64,000 bases of DNA from Cryptomeria japonica (lineage: Eukaryota > Streptophyta > Pinopsida > Cupressales > Cupressaceae), in the NCBI RefSeq assembly GCF_030272615.1, contig NC_081411.1, positions 184,195,572 through 184,259,571 on the forward strand, in the 5' to 3' direction. The position numbers and the translations under genes were made by a program. The first letter of the stretch is position 1, and the number at the start of each line of letters is the position of its first letter. Below the pieces are notes generated by a model. The model did no database searches. It worked only from the letters and a program-made list of their open reading frames with translations, and was not told the DNA's origin. Shown piece after piece: positions 54,284 through 64,000 of the stretch.

Positions 54284-56110
54284 GTGCCTAAAATATTCAT
54301 TACCAACCCCTTCAAAACTCTCCCATGCTCTCAGGATGAATATTTAAAGAGTAATTTTGACAATTCTCCTAAAATGTGCCCTTCCCATCTAGCTATCTTA
54401 GAGGAAGAGGATGATATCATAAACACCTTTCTTAGTGTTACTTTACCTTCTTTACATGATTCATGTCTAAGTGAAAAGGTATTGATGGGCATTGACTTAT
54501 CTTCTCCTAAATTTGGTCTTACCAATGGGGACAGTTTAGTGCAACAAGAGGTTATGAGCACTTCTTTCAAAGATCTCCTTCCTAAGCATGAATCTTTGGA
54601 GAAGGATTTTCATCTCCCTCCTAAAGAATACTCCCCTCACGAGGATCATTTTGTGCAAGAAGACGACATTTTTCCTACTTTTCCTAGTGATGGAATTTCC
54701 TCTTTTGACTTCAACAAAATTCCCACTAGAGATGATGCATTAATGAGAAATGCTTCTCCTTTCCCTGAAGCTTGGCTTACCATAAAGATGCCTTAGAAAA
54801 AAAATATGAAAGCATAATCAATTTCCTTAATTCTCTCTCCCCTAAACATCTTATTGAACACATTTTGAGGCAAGAGAGGGATTTAAACACATGTAGTGAT
54901 CCTCTCCCTCCTAAGGATGAAGAATTAATGAACAATGTTATCCCTTCTCAAAATTGGGAATAACAATAAGGACATCTTTGTGCAAGATATTTCTAATACT
55001 TTTCTCAAAGACCTCACTATTTGGGATGAACCATTAGAAGAAGGTGTTAATTATTCTCTAACCTATGAGAGTAACCCCCTTGATAGCATCTTACCTCTCA
55101 TGAATCTTAATCATTCTCCCTCTGAAGGTAAGGCATATCCTTCTCCTCAACTAGGTTCTACTCATAAGGATACATTGGTTCAAGAAGAGATTGCTAACAT
55201 CTCTTTCAAAGGTCTCCCTCTCAAAGGTGAAACATTAGAGAGTAATGTTGATCCTTTTCCTAGAGAGTTTATTCGCCAGGTAGACCCTTTGATGATAAAG
55301 GATGATATGACCTTTCCTACTAATACTCTTCCTTCTAAAACATCAATACCTACTCCTAGTCTACCTCCTAAAATTGTTCTTATCCATGATAACATCTTAG
55401 TGCAAGAAGGGACTATCAACAATTATTCCAAAAATCTTGTCCATTCTTCTTGGCACATTCATAAGGAAACCTTTGATATTCCTAAACCATCTTCAATAAA
55501 TTTACATGTGAATGAAACACCTAATTAACCCCTCTTCACAGTTCAAGGTGCTCATCCTTCTCAAATTTCTCAACATAAGCCTATCTTAGTGGTTCAAGGT
55601 GGTTATGCTAATTATTCTTTTTGCACTCCTAAGAAACCTGTTATTACTGTGCAGGGAGGTTATCCTACTAAGAGCCCTTATGAGTATGCTAAGAAAATCA
55701 ATAAAGAGAGTTATCATGTGGTTGTGCATACCTACAACACAAGAAACAATAGACAACCTAATCCTCTTCCAATTATCCCAACTTCACTTCCTCTCTCTCA
55801 ACCTAATCTTCCACAAGCACCTCGTATATCACAGACTCTTAGTAAGGAGTATGATCTCATTGAACAACTTAAAGTTACTCCTATCAAGATTTCTATTTGG
55901 GATTTGGTTCAAACTTCACCTTCTTATCATGGGATGTTACAAGATTATTTGAAGAACTTAGATGTCCCACTTGTAGTGACACCTAATAACATGGCTTCTT
56001 TGATTGATCCTACAAACAAACCCAAATCTCAAATTGCATTCACACAAGATAAGTTATCTTATCATGAGATCCAACATCAATATTATCCTCTTATGATTGT
56101 GGTTGTTATC
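54284..56110 (+). pseudogene. Repetitive acidic ORF of the RT-less element
   Basis: One frame (frame 2) runs from 54284 to 56131 with few stops (near 54794 and 55526) and one displaced part (54772-54963). The peptide has loosely repeated modules: a word like DSLVQQE, DHFVQED, DIFVQDI, DTLVQEE and DNILVQEG, each followed by a SFKDL or SFKGL and ESLE/ETLE, then PFP or PPKE. It is rich in Asp, Glu, Pro and Leu, with no zinc finger. Further on VQGGY/VQGAH units repeat three times (about 55540-55660). The second half leads to YNTRNNRQPNPLP and the protease. I know no function for the repeats. Confidence 0.55.
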
Positions 56111-56440
56111 AACAATAATGCTATAAGATGAACCCTTGTGGACAATGGATCTGGCCTTAATGTTTACAGTGTGAACTTATTGGATAAGATTAATGTGGAT
56201 CATTTTCTCATCAAACCTGCTTCTATTTCTATTTGAGGCTTTGATAATATTGCTAAAAAATCTTTAGGTATCATAACCTTGGCCGTTAAGGTAGGTCATG
56301 TTACTTTGTCTACACATATTCATGTCATGTCTGGTAATTTGACATATAACCTTCTATTAGGGAGACCATAGATTCATAGCATACCAGTTGTCCCCTCAAC
56401 TTTGCATAGGCAAGTCAACTTCATTTATGACAATTTAAGA
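56110..56440 (+). pseudogene. Retropepsin-like aspartic protease of the RT-less element
   Basis: Around 56140 the frame gives TLVDNGSGLNVYSVNLLDKI with the active-site D-[N]-G-[S] loop. Then GFDNIAKKSLGIITLAVKVG and, at about 56345, YNLLLGRP, a stop, then IHSIPVVPSTLHRQVNFIYD. The pattern matches the protease at 7318 (GRPWIHTMQGVPSTYH). At least two in-frame stops (TGA at 56129 and TAG at about 56368) break it. It is the same domain as in the Tat element, more decayed. Confidence 0.75.
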
Positions 56441-56847
56441 CATACACCTTGTTAGCTGATACCAATATTCAAGCTCCATTAAAAGTTGGATCTTCTTGTT
56501 AAACTACTTCCCATTCTTCTCCCAATCCTCCTACTTCTTCAAATCCATCTATTTCCTTTAATGATCTTGTTCCTTCTAGTACTCTTGATTCTTCTACTCA
56601 ATTGGAATCTCCTCCGAAAGATATATTTTCTCCCTGAGGAGTGCTCTCAGATGATGATTGGGGATCTCTAGACTTTAACCTTACTTTTATAGGATAGTAT
56701 AGAGTATCTTGGAAAGAATCTAAGACTCGGAAGGAGAAATCTAAGGAGGAACCTAAAGAGAAACCCACTTTGTCTAAAAATACTAAGTAAGAACTTTGTG
56801 GTAATTCTTCAAATCCTTCCTCTTATTCATATAGCACTGAGACCTAT

Positions 56848-57417
56848 GTGGTGCAACCATCTCTTTCCGATTTGGCATCCCTTTATGGTCTTGGTTTTCA
56901 CATTTTAGCTAAGACTGGCTATAATGGCAATGGTTGTGGTGCAAATGAACAAGGAATTAAAGTTCCTTTACAACATAACATACATGAAGATTCATTTGGA
57001 TTTGGATATAATCCCTCTAATCCCATCAAAGCATCTAAAAGACCATCTCTCAATGTGAATGCTATATTTAGTACTGATGATGAGCTCATCTCAATTAAAT
57101 CATTTTTTACTTCTTTCAACACTCATCCCCTTCATAAGGAAATCTTGGTGATGAAAAAATCTCTTTATGAATCTCCTCAAGATATTTCTAATCCCACTTA
57201 TGAGACTTTATCTTCTACTCATTCTAAAATCCCTTCTTCTAGGAATAAGGCTCTAATGAATTACACTTATCCCTCTCCTAAGATTTCTTGTGTGAAAGAA
57301 AAGTATGACTTAGTGGCCTATTCTTCTCCTATAAACTTCTCTCTTTCTAAAGAATTTTTAACATTCATCATCTTATATATGTTTTTAATCTCACTTATAG
57401 TAGAGAATTTAACATGA
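56848..57417 (+). pseudogene. G-patch domain and tail of the RT-less element
   Basis: The frame has GLGFHILAKTGYNGNGCGAN at about residues 10-29, then EQGIKVPLQHN, which is the conserved Gly and aromatic pattern of a G-patch, as in the Tat element at 8136. After it come FGFGYNPSNPIKASKRPSLN and a Ser/Pro-rich tail. The frame closes at 57417 and no RT sequence follows. The element therefore keeps the protease/G-patch module only. Confidence 0.75.
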
Positions 57418-58260
57418 TATATTTAAATACCTTATTCAATCTATCATATCCTTAAATCACATTAATGGCTATTATGTTTCTCATCATTATGTGAAATTAG
57501 TAGCTCACTTACTGGGGTCTCATTGTCATTCATGATGGTACAATTTCACATGCAATCATACTTTTGGAAGAAACATAATAGCCTATTTCTATCTCATCTC
57601 TTCTCCCTATATATGGGGGGCAAGAATGATTTCAAACATCTCTCCTTCATAAAATTAAAATTTCCCCTTTGTGAAGTAGTGTCTTCTATAAGGGTTTCTG
57701 ATTGATTGTAGAGGTGTATTCATATTTGAATTCCTTCTTTCATATTGGAACAAGCATCCCTAATAGGGATCTTAAGTACATATCCTTAATTGGGACCTCC
57801 TCCTTGGTGTTGGAAGTCTTCGATCTTTCATCAATTTCTTTTCTTCATTGAGTAGTATCTTTTATAATAAACCCTTCTATTTTGTGAATGTGCACGTCCC
57901 TAATTAGGATCTCTTGCCTTCTTTTAGAAGATTGTTTCTTTGATATCATTTAAATCCTCTATTCTTTTCCAATTTCCTTTATGGAGTTGCATTTTTGGAT
58001 TATATCTCTTGCATTTATTTCCATTTAAATCTTTCATCTTGTGTTAGAGAGCTCTCAAATCCTCACACTCTTTGTTGTGTTGGAATTGAGGTTTAGACCT
58101 CTTTCTTACCAAATTATTCTTCATTAGTTTTTTTTATCTTGTATAAAATCTTCTTGTGAGCATTTGTCAGCAGTCTTCTTTCACAATTTGATGTGGTAAA
58201 CATGATACCTTGTTACAACTCACTAAATTAGCAAGCCGAAATAGGGGGGGCATATAGCTA
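57418..58260 (+). other. 3' region of the RT-less element, end unclear
   Basis: No coding domain. Near 58230-58260 the sequence GCCGAAATAGGGGGGGCATATAGC resembles AAATAGGGGTTTG...CATATAGCC in the LTR at 53340-53380 and may contain the polypurine tract. A clear 3' LTR does not follow. Confidence 0.4.
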
Positions 58261-58700
58261 CCCTCAAATTTTCATCACCTTCCTTAGTAAGAATTAGGTG
58301 ATTTTGTGATCTAACATGTGGTTTTGTAGGGTTCGGTTTCTAAATGTGTACTGCAGAGATTAGTATAAAATGAGATATTGCCCAACTAGTAGAAAATATA
58401 TGATGGCTAAAGAAACTTAAATAGTTCCATTTTTGTCTCTAAAAATGATAATGATTTGTTTGGCATGGTGGTCCTTTAGTGACATGGAACATCAAGCCAA
58501 AGACATATCATATGATATCATTATACCTACTAATGATGATGAGACCTTGTAGTACTTTCCATTTTTAAAGCATAACATAGAATTTCTACTACTAATATAT
58601 CCCATCTTCAATTAGATGCATCCATAGTATGTAATGTATGGAAGGAGAAAATGAATCATAAAAGAAAGTAAATATAATTTTGAGATAAGCATGTTAATGT
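58261..58700. other. Unclassified AT-rich DNA
   Basis: No gene and no known element seen. The start may still belong to the previous element. Confidence 0.3.
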
Positions 58701-59469
58701 GTTATAATGTGAAGTAGCAAAAATAATGGATCCATTGTGTAATAAGAATATAAAAATATTAGATTATAGGATATAGTAATTATATATGTGATGTAGATAT
58801 CATTAAGGAAGGTAGACAGATTATGCCAACATCATAGGGAATAATTTTATATTTTATGAGAAGCAAGAATCAAGAAAGGACATGATGTGAGTCGTAGATC
58901 ACATGCAACTCCAAGCAATAAATGATCAAAAATCAAAATAGATGAATTAAGAGAAATCTATAATGATAGAAAATAGAGACAGAAGAGAATTTTGAGGAGA
59001 CTCTCACCGAGTTATCACTAAACGAGTGAAGGTGAGAGTATAGTGCTTATTATATAGAAAAGTAGTAGCATATACATCCAAGAGGTGCATTAACTCCCAC
59101 TTCTCATAAAAAATTGGGAGGTTTTACCTGCATGGTAAATTTAAAAACATGCGACACAACCTCCTGACATGAAAACTAAAAAGGAGTTAAAAAGGTGGCA
59201 CATAAAGCTAAAAAATGGTGAGAAACCCAACTACCCCATAAACCTCTTAGGAACTGACAAAATAGTGGTTATGTGAGGTGGCACAACAAGCCAAAAGAGG
59301 GTGTGTAACTCAACTACCCATGAGTAGCTAGGAATTACACATGTAGTGTAACTATTTCATCACGTATCATTCATAATAACCACTCCTAATAGCCTAAGAG
59401 AGCTTAAATAATATGCGTAGGAAAATAAATACCCCCTAACATAGGGAAAAGTAAAAAAGTACACTAACA
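58701..59469 (-). repeat. Candidate 3' LTR of the minus-strand copia remnant
   Basis: On the minus strand, TGTTAGTGTACTTTTTTAC begins at 59469, right after the purine run TTATGGGGGA (polypurine-like). A TATA-like CTATATAATAAG lies near 59060. The left end (about 58701) is a guess. It could be the 3' LTR of the copia copy whose RT lies at 61290-62345, but 1.8 kb separates them. Confidence 0.35.
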
Positions 59470-61289
59470 TCCCCCATAAGCGTAGCTTAGGTAGGTGAAA
59501 ATATGGGTCCCAATAAATGAGGCCATGTTAGTACCCATGTACATAGAAATTTCCCCCAAGAGAAGAAGCCCCCCCACAAGAGGAATAGCCTCCGTGACCC
59601 CCAAGAGAAGAAGCCCCCGCATAAGAGGAACAACCCCCATGATCGGGTTCACCTAGTTTGCTCACACTTCACCTAGTTGGTGTTGCTCAATTCCACCAAC
59701 CTTTCTTGGTTTAGCTATGTCCAAGAAATCTAAGTCCTTCTCAATCTCTTCTAGGGCTTGATTCTTTCCAATCTCAAGGTGTTTTCATCAAGTGTTTAAC
59801 TAGAAACCCTACCGATTCAAAGTGTTTCCCATATGCTCATTCTTGATGTCTTGTCTTCAACTTGTCAATTTCACCTCCTACTGTTGTGAGTTGTTGCAGA
59901 GGTGTGGAGGTGGCTTTTAACATGAAATTATTACCATTTGGGTCCATTTGTGGTTTGCATCCATTATCTTTCTTATCGATTTCACCATTTTGCCTAGAAA
60001 AGGGCTACAATGAATGAGCCCCTATTAGGCCTCCAAAATCCGGTTTTCTAGGGATTGGAAGAAAACGGTCCAAAAGACTCTGCAACAAGGTTGGTTTTTC
60101 TTCAAGAAATCCCCTATCCCCAAGTGATTTTAGTGGTTTTGGTTTCCCAACTCACCGTACAATGCCCTAACCCAAAAATGAGGGTTTTGAAGGGTTTCTA
60201 GGCCTCCTAACCGACAGTGACTGATCAAATTAGTGAAATGGGCATCTAAAAGTATTTTAAAGGATTCTCCTTGCAATGGAAACTCTTTATGGACTTCATG
60301 GACCCCTCCAAATGATTTGGTTGTGGTTTTGTGCTCACCTTTGCACTAAGCACTCAAATTTTACCCTGTCTTCTCTAGCCAGGTTGCTCCTGGACTCGCC
60401 TAGAACAAGGTGGTAGCCATATCAAACATCACCTCGAGAACTTCTCCCTCCATATGTAAACTATACAAGTGGTTGCCTTCCATGTACCAACAAGTCGTGA
60501 TGGTAGCACAGAGAGATTTTATGGGGCAACCATTTTACATAAAATTACTATATACAAGCCAAAACTGGCTGATTGCAAACAAAACTATGAAAACACCAAC
60601 ACACACTAACTAAAAAGCTTGAAATGAATTAAATGACTCTGAAACATGCCAAATAAACTCAATCCATTACTAGATCAATGGATTCAATCCATTTGTATTC
60701 ACATTGTAAGCAAAATAAACCAAAATAATGAAAAACAGTCCGAAAATGAGTAGTTTCAAATTGTTGATCATACAAAAAAAAACTCCAACCTTGGTAACCA
60801 TGCAAGAGGAGGTTTTTATAGTCTTCCCCATGTGTGGAGGAATTATAGGGCGTTGTGCCATCCCTAACTCCATCACTGAGCATTTTAGGACAAAATTTGT
60901 CATGACAACTTTTACAACTTTGCACTTTTTGGTTTTCCAACCTATGAAAGCTATTCTAAGTCATTACTCATGAATTTTTAAGAATTATTAGGACTATTCT
61001 AAACCTCTCTAATGCTCATACCAATTTTTACCACTTTTGACCATCAAGAAGGTCAATTTCCTACTAAAACCACTACTTATGCACAAAATGCAAACCTAGG
61101 AAGAAACTAACTCAACTAGGCCTACACTTGACTCATCACACTCACTCTTGAACCCTCCTGGAGTCCTTATTAAGTACCTAACTTGGCTAAGGCCAGTACA
61201 GGACAAAATTGAGAAAAGACTATAAGCCTAAGTCCTAGGTGCTCCTGCACCACCCTATAAAGAGAGAAAAATGAAGAACTACGAATTCC
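59470..61289 (-). other. Spacer between the candidate LTR and the copia remnant
   Basis: No coding domain was recognised. A direct repeat of 45 bp lies at 59553-59642. Small ORFs on both strands overlap and lack motifs. Confidence 0.35.
59553..59642. repeat. Direct repeat, two diverged copies of a 45 bp unit
   Basis: CCCCCAAGAGAAGAAGCCCC starts at 59553 and at 59598. The second halves vary (CACAAGAGGAATAGCC and CATAAGAGGAACAACC). Confidence 0.7.
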
Positions 61290-62345
61290 CTCCTAAAGTA
61301 GACACCTATCACATCCCAAGCGAAGCTTGAAAATGAAGGAACTTGATTTTGGTGAAGATGTTTGTAGTATACTCTTATGTAGAACAATACTTAAGATCAA
61401 TGATGCCTTCTTGGATTAGCTCTCGAATGTAGTGCATATGTATCTCAATTTCTTTTCTCCTTTGGTGATGAACTAGGTTTCTTGAGATCTATATAGCACT
61501 TTGATTATCACAAAAGATGATGGTAGGATTTATGACTGGAATATCAAACTCAGTGAGAATATGCTAATGCCAAATAGCCTTAATGGTATCATTAACTACC
61601 TCTCAATACTTAACCTCTATTGATGAAAGAGCAACTTCAGACTATTTCGTGCTCAGCCAATGAACTGGATCAGAATCAAGTGAGAATCAATATCTTGAAG
61701 TAGACTTATGATCCTAAGAATCACTAGCCCAATCTAAATATGTACGTCCCACCAAGTCAATATCCATGCTTGTTGAATACTAAATTCCATAATTCTAAGT
61801 ACCTTGAATGTAATGGAGGATCTACTTGGATACTTTCCAATGTAACTCATGTGTCTTCAACATGAATTGAGAGACTATGCCCATAGCATATGAAATGTCA
61901 GATCTCGTACGAGTCAAGTAGATGAGACTCCCAACAAGTTGTCAATATAAAGTGCCATCGACCAAGAGTGAAGAGAACTCAACCTCAAGTTTGACCCCTA
62001 ACAAAAATAGAGTCAGTGCAAGCTTACAATCAACCATGTGAAATTTGGAGAGCATATCAAGTGCATACTTGGGCTCTCTAAGGAAGATACCTAAAGATGA
62101 CTAAGTGATCTCAATCCCCAAGAAGTAATGCAAAAGACCCAAGTCTGTATAAGAAATCTTCACTACCTTGATGTTGGATGAGTGACTCCCTATGATCAAC
62201 AAGTCATCAACATAGAGAACTAGAAATGTGAGAATTTGATCCTACTATATAATATATACGTTTGGATCATAATCACATCAAGTGAAACCAACTATTAAAA
62301 GGAAAGAGTCCATCTTTGAATACCAAGCTTGAGGAGCATGTTTGA
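61290..62345 (-). pseudogene. Copia RT and RNase H remnant (minus strand)
   Basis: Reading the minus strand from 62345: APQAWYSKMDSFLLIVGFT, DPNVYII, then LVLYVDDLLIIGSHSSNIK with an intact YVDD box, ISYTDLGLLHYFLGIEIT, GSLIYLTRTRSDISYAMGIV, HELHWKVSKQILHYIQGT, then VGRTYLDWASDS, VALSSIEVKY, IFCDNQSAI and HMHYIRELIQEGIIDLKY. It is cut at the left before RT is complete and is full of stops. The order matches the RT/RNase H of the copia element at 17460-18990, to which it is clearly related. No LTR or target duplication could be tied to it with certainty. Confidence 0.85.
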
Positions 62346-62829
62346 CTTGTGACATACATATTTGAAATAACTACATATAAAACTTTTATGACTTGTTTTA
62401 CGTCAATCATTGACATATGAAAATGTGCAAGGACTAATACTATTTAAAAATACGTTCCACAAATCATTAGATCATAACAATTGTATTTTTCTAAATTATT
62501 TTTTGACTAAACTAACTTCATAATTTTAAAAAAGACTAAAAATAGCTCTTTAATTATATACATATATAAATTCCTTTTAAAACCAAAAATGAAATATTAT
62601 TATAATAATTCTCTTCTCAATTTAATTAATTTTCAAATGCCAACTCTATATATATGAGATTGATTTCCAAATATCAATGATATATATGAATGATGTAAAG
62701 CACATTGAATGCCTTTGAATAAACTTAAAATTAAAATCCAAGGCCTCATTTCCACCCAATCCACCTGAAATCTTATATCTGTTTCCACCTAAAGGAAAAA
62801 CTGTGATTCCAACCAAACGAAAGTCGTGT
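62346..62829. other. AT-rich spacer
   Basis: No gene and no known element seen. Confidence 0.35.
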
Positions 62830-63045
62830 AGATAAGTCGTATGTGAAAAATCAATTCAAATGTCTCATTACAAAATTAAAGCATCCCACTGTACCACATA
62901 AAAACTCACGTTGCCACTCTTTCCGGACTGTCGTAGTCATGGGGTTAATTCATATTTTTCCACATCTTTTTGACGGGTCGTATTTTTCTCATGTCATTGG
63001 ACTGAGGCTACGTATTCTCTCAGTAGAATAGGCATTTTGTATCCT
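62830..63045 (+). repeat. Dispersed repeat, copy without the fold-back insertion
   Basis: GTCGTATGTGAAAAATCA, ACAAAATTAAAGCATCC and CTCACGTTGCCACT match the left part of the repeat (49590-49660). Then CATATTTTTCCACATCTTTT, TGACGGG and ACTGAGGCTACGTATT match its right part (51990-52050). There is no fold-back element between them. Confidence 0.65.
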
Positions 63046-64000
63046 TACCCATTCTTGAACAATATCTAATTCAAGCCAATGATTTTGGATGCCTCTTTTA
63101 CAGATCTGGCGGGTCATAGCATTACATATAGCTGTTGCCAGAAACAAGGCAGTTAATAGAGATTGAGCCCTAGCTTTGCTACAATATTAATGGAAACAAA
63201 GAAACTCTGTTTTGTATGACAGCAAAAATGTGGCATCTGTAAGCAGTAGAAGCATTGATAAAGGGGAGGCCAGATGCTATCAAAATAGCAAACAATTGTG
63301 GAATAAAAGTAGTTGTCTATTGGAACCACCAAACCTCTTTGGGAACTTGCATTGTAGATTTAAACTATTTAGTCAAGAACTCTTAAGTCAGATACTGATT
63401 ACTTTTTCTTGGTGCATTCCTCCATTTGACTCTCACATTTCCCATCTACGAATATTAACTATGGTACATTTTGTAGATAACTAAGCTTCTTAAGGTGGTA
63501 GAAGGTAAATTGGTTCTAAAATAGTCAAATCGTACATTGTGTTATTGACCGTTTGGAAAATCGCAGTCATAGCTTGCAAAATCAATGGTGTATAACGTGC
63601 AACTAACTTTTGTGTTATGCACTTTCCGTGCAAATGTACTATGTTTTTGGAGCCATAATAGCTACGTCCCCTCTCAAGTATCTTTTTTGTATTGTACTAT
63701 ATCTAAGGAAACTTGTACCCGGGTTGATGAGTTCTTTTAAGTCATTCAAGCCTACACTCTTCTTATGGTATATGGTTTTATTGAAAGACCAATCATGCTT
63801 CCCCTCCAAATTTATCTAGATTTAAAATTTTTTTAAAGTGAAAATTCTTTTATCATTTAGGAATGATTTTTGTTTTCTATTTTTACTAGTAGTGTTGATA
63901 TGATTTTTTTTCTTTATAGATATGTTTTTCACTAATGTGCTTATATATATCTAGGTTCAAGATAATAAAGTTGCACTTGACCAGTGCTTTTAAAGCATAG
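63046..64000. other. Window end, no gene supported
   Basis: The ORF at 63212-63484 gives a 90-residue peptide, but I know no family for it. Part of it (about 63340-63480) shares sequence with 230-400 at the start of the window. Other ORFs are short. Confidence 0.35.

Larger units (their letters stand above)
52457..58260 (+). mobile_element. Gypsy-type element with protease and G-patch but without RT
   Basis: It has a 5' LTR (52457-53860), a primer-binding-like site (53864), a repetitive ORF (54284-55528 and on), a retropepsin (about 56080-56440) and a G-patch (56878). I found no RT, RNase H or integrase. The left end interrupts the ankyrin gene. A purine-rich tract, AAATAGGGGGGG, near 58240 may be the polypurine tract; no second LTR was recognised. 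The primer site is almost that of the Tat element at 1274, so it may be a non-autonomous relative. The right end is uncertain. Confidence 0.6.

Noticed and set aside
59464..59652. Minus-strand hydrophobic ORF of 62 residues
   Set aside because: It is created by two 45 bp repeats of CCCCCAAGAGAAGAAG and has no other support.

Overview
The window looks like plant nuclear DNA, most likely from a gymnosperm (conifer-like) genome. It is AT-rich and dominated by LTR retrotransposons of the Ty3/gypsy Tat type and the Ty1/copia type, many broken and nested, with one nearly intact L1-type LINE. Only two host-type loci are clear, plus relics of one more gene. The species is an inference: no organism-specific marker was seen. 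I recognised no rRNA, tRNA or CRISPR array. One run of exactly 500 Ns (24878-25377) is an assembly gap.

Layout. 1-1273: plain AT-rich DNA. 1274 to about 20845: a decayed Tat-like gypsy element on + (5' LTR 1274-2733, long leader, gag, protease, G-patch, RT, two RNase H domains, integrase). A copia element (12947-19703, both LTRs present) sits inside its 3' untranslated region. About 20846-24877: the 3' end of a second Tat-like element lying on the minus strand. It consists of an LTR, a polypurine tract, tandem repeats and a plant-mobile-domain ORF in antisense, and it is cut by the gap. 26462-32357: four exons of a host RING-H2 gene on the minus strand (NEP1-interacting-protein-like E3 ligase) with a roughly 5 kb intron. 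That intron holds a gypsy pol scrap and a Cys/His-rich gene fragment on +; a matching vWA-domain fragment lies beyond the next exon. 34787-36755: dispersed and tandem repeats, then extremely AT-rich DNA.

36772-42815: an L1-type LINE with 16-bp target site duplications, ORF1 and ORF2 overlapping as ATGA, and only three visible lesions. 42823-43092: tandem copies of its insertion site. 47056-49417: a 2.36 kb solo copia-type LTR with perfect 5-bp duplications. 50116-51982: a fold-back DNA transposon with 8-bp duplications, inserted in a copy of a dispersed repeat whose other copies lack it. 52104-52456: the first part of an ankyrin-repeat gene, cut off by a retroelement (LTR 52457-53860). That element carries a repetitive ORF, a retropepsin and a G-patch but no RT. 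About 58700-62345: an old copia remnant on the minus strand.

The picture is one of successive insertion: repeats inside repeats, with the two host genes interrupted or filled by them. Most premature stops in the retroelements are TAG, TAA or TGA where CAG, CAA or CGA is expected, which fits decay by deamination of methylated cytosines. The most unusual points are the antisense plant-mobile-domain ORF, the RT-less protease/G-patch element with repeated peptide modules, the fold-back element with its paralogous empty sites, the interleaved RING-H2 and Cys-rich/vWA loci, and the exact 45-residue repeats in the LINE ORF1.
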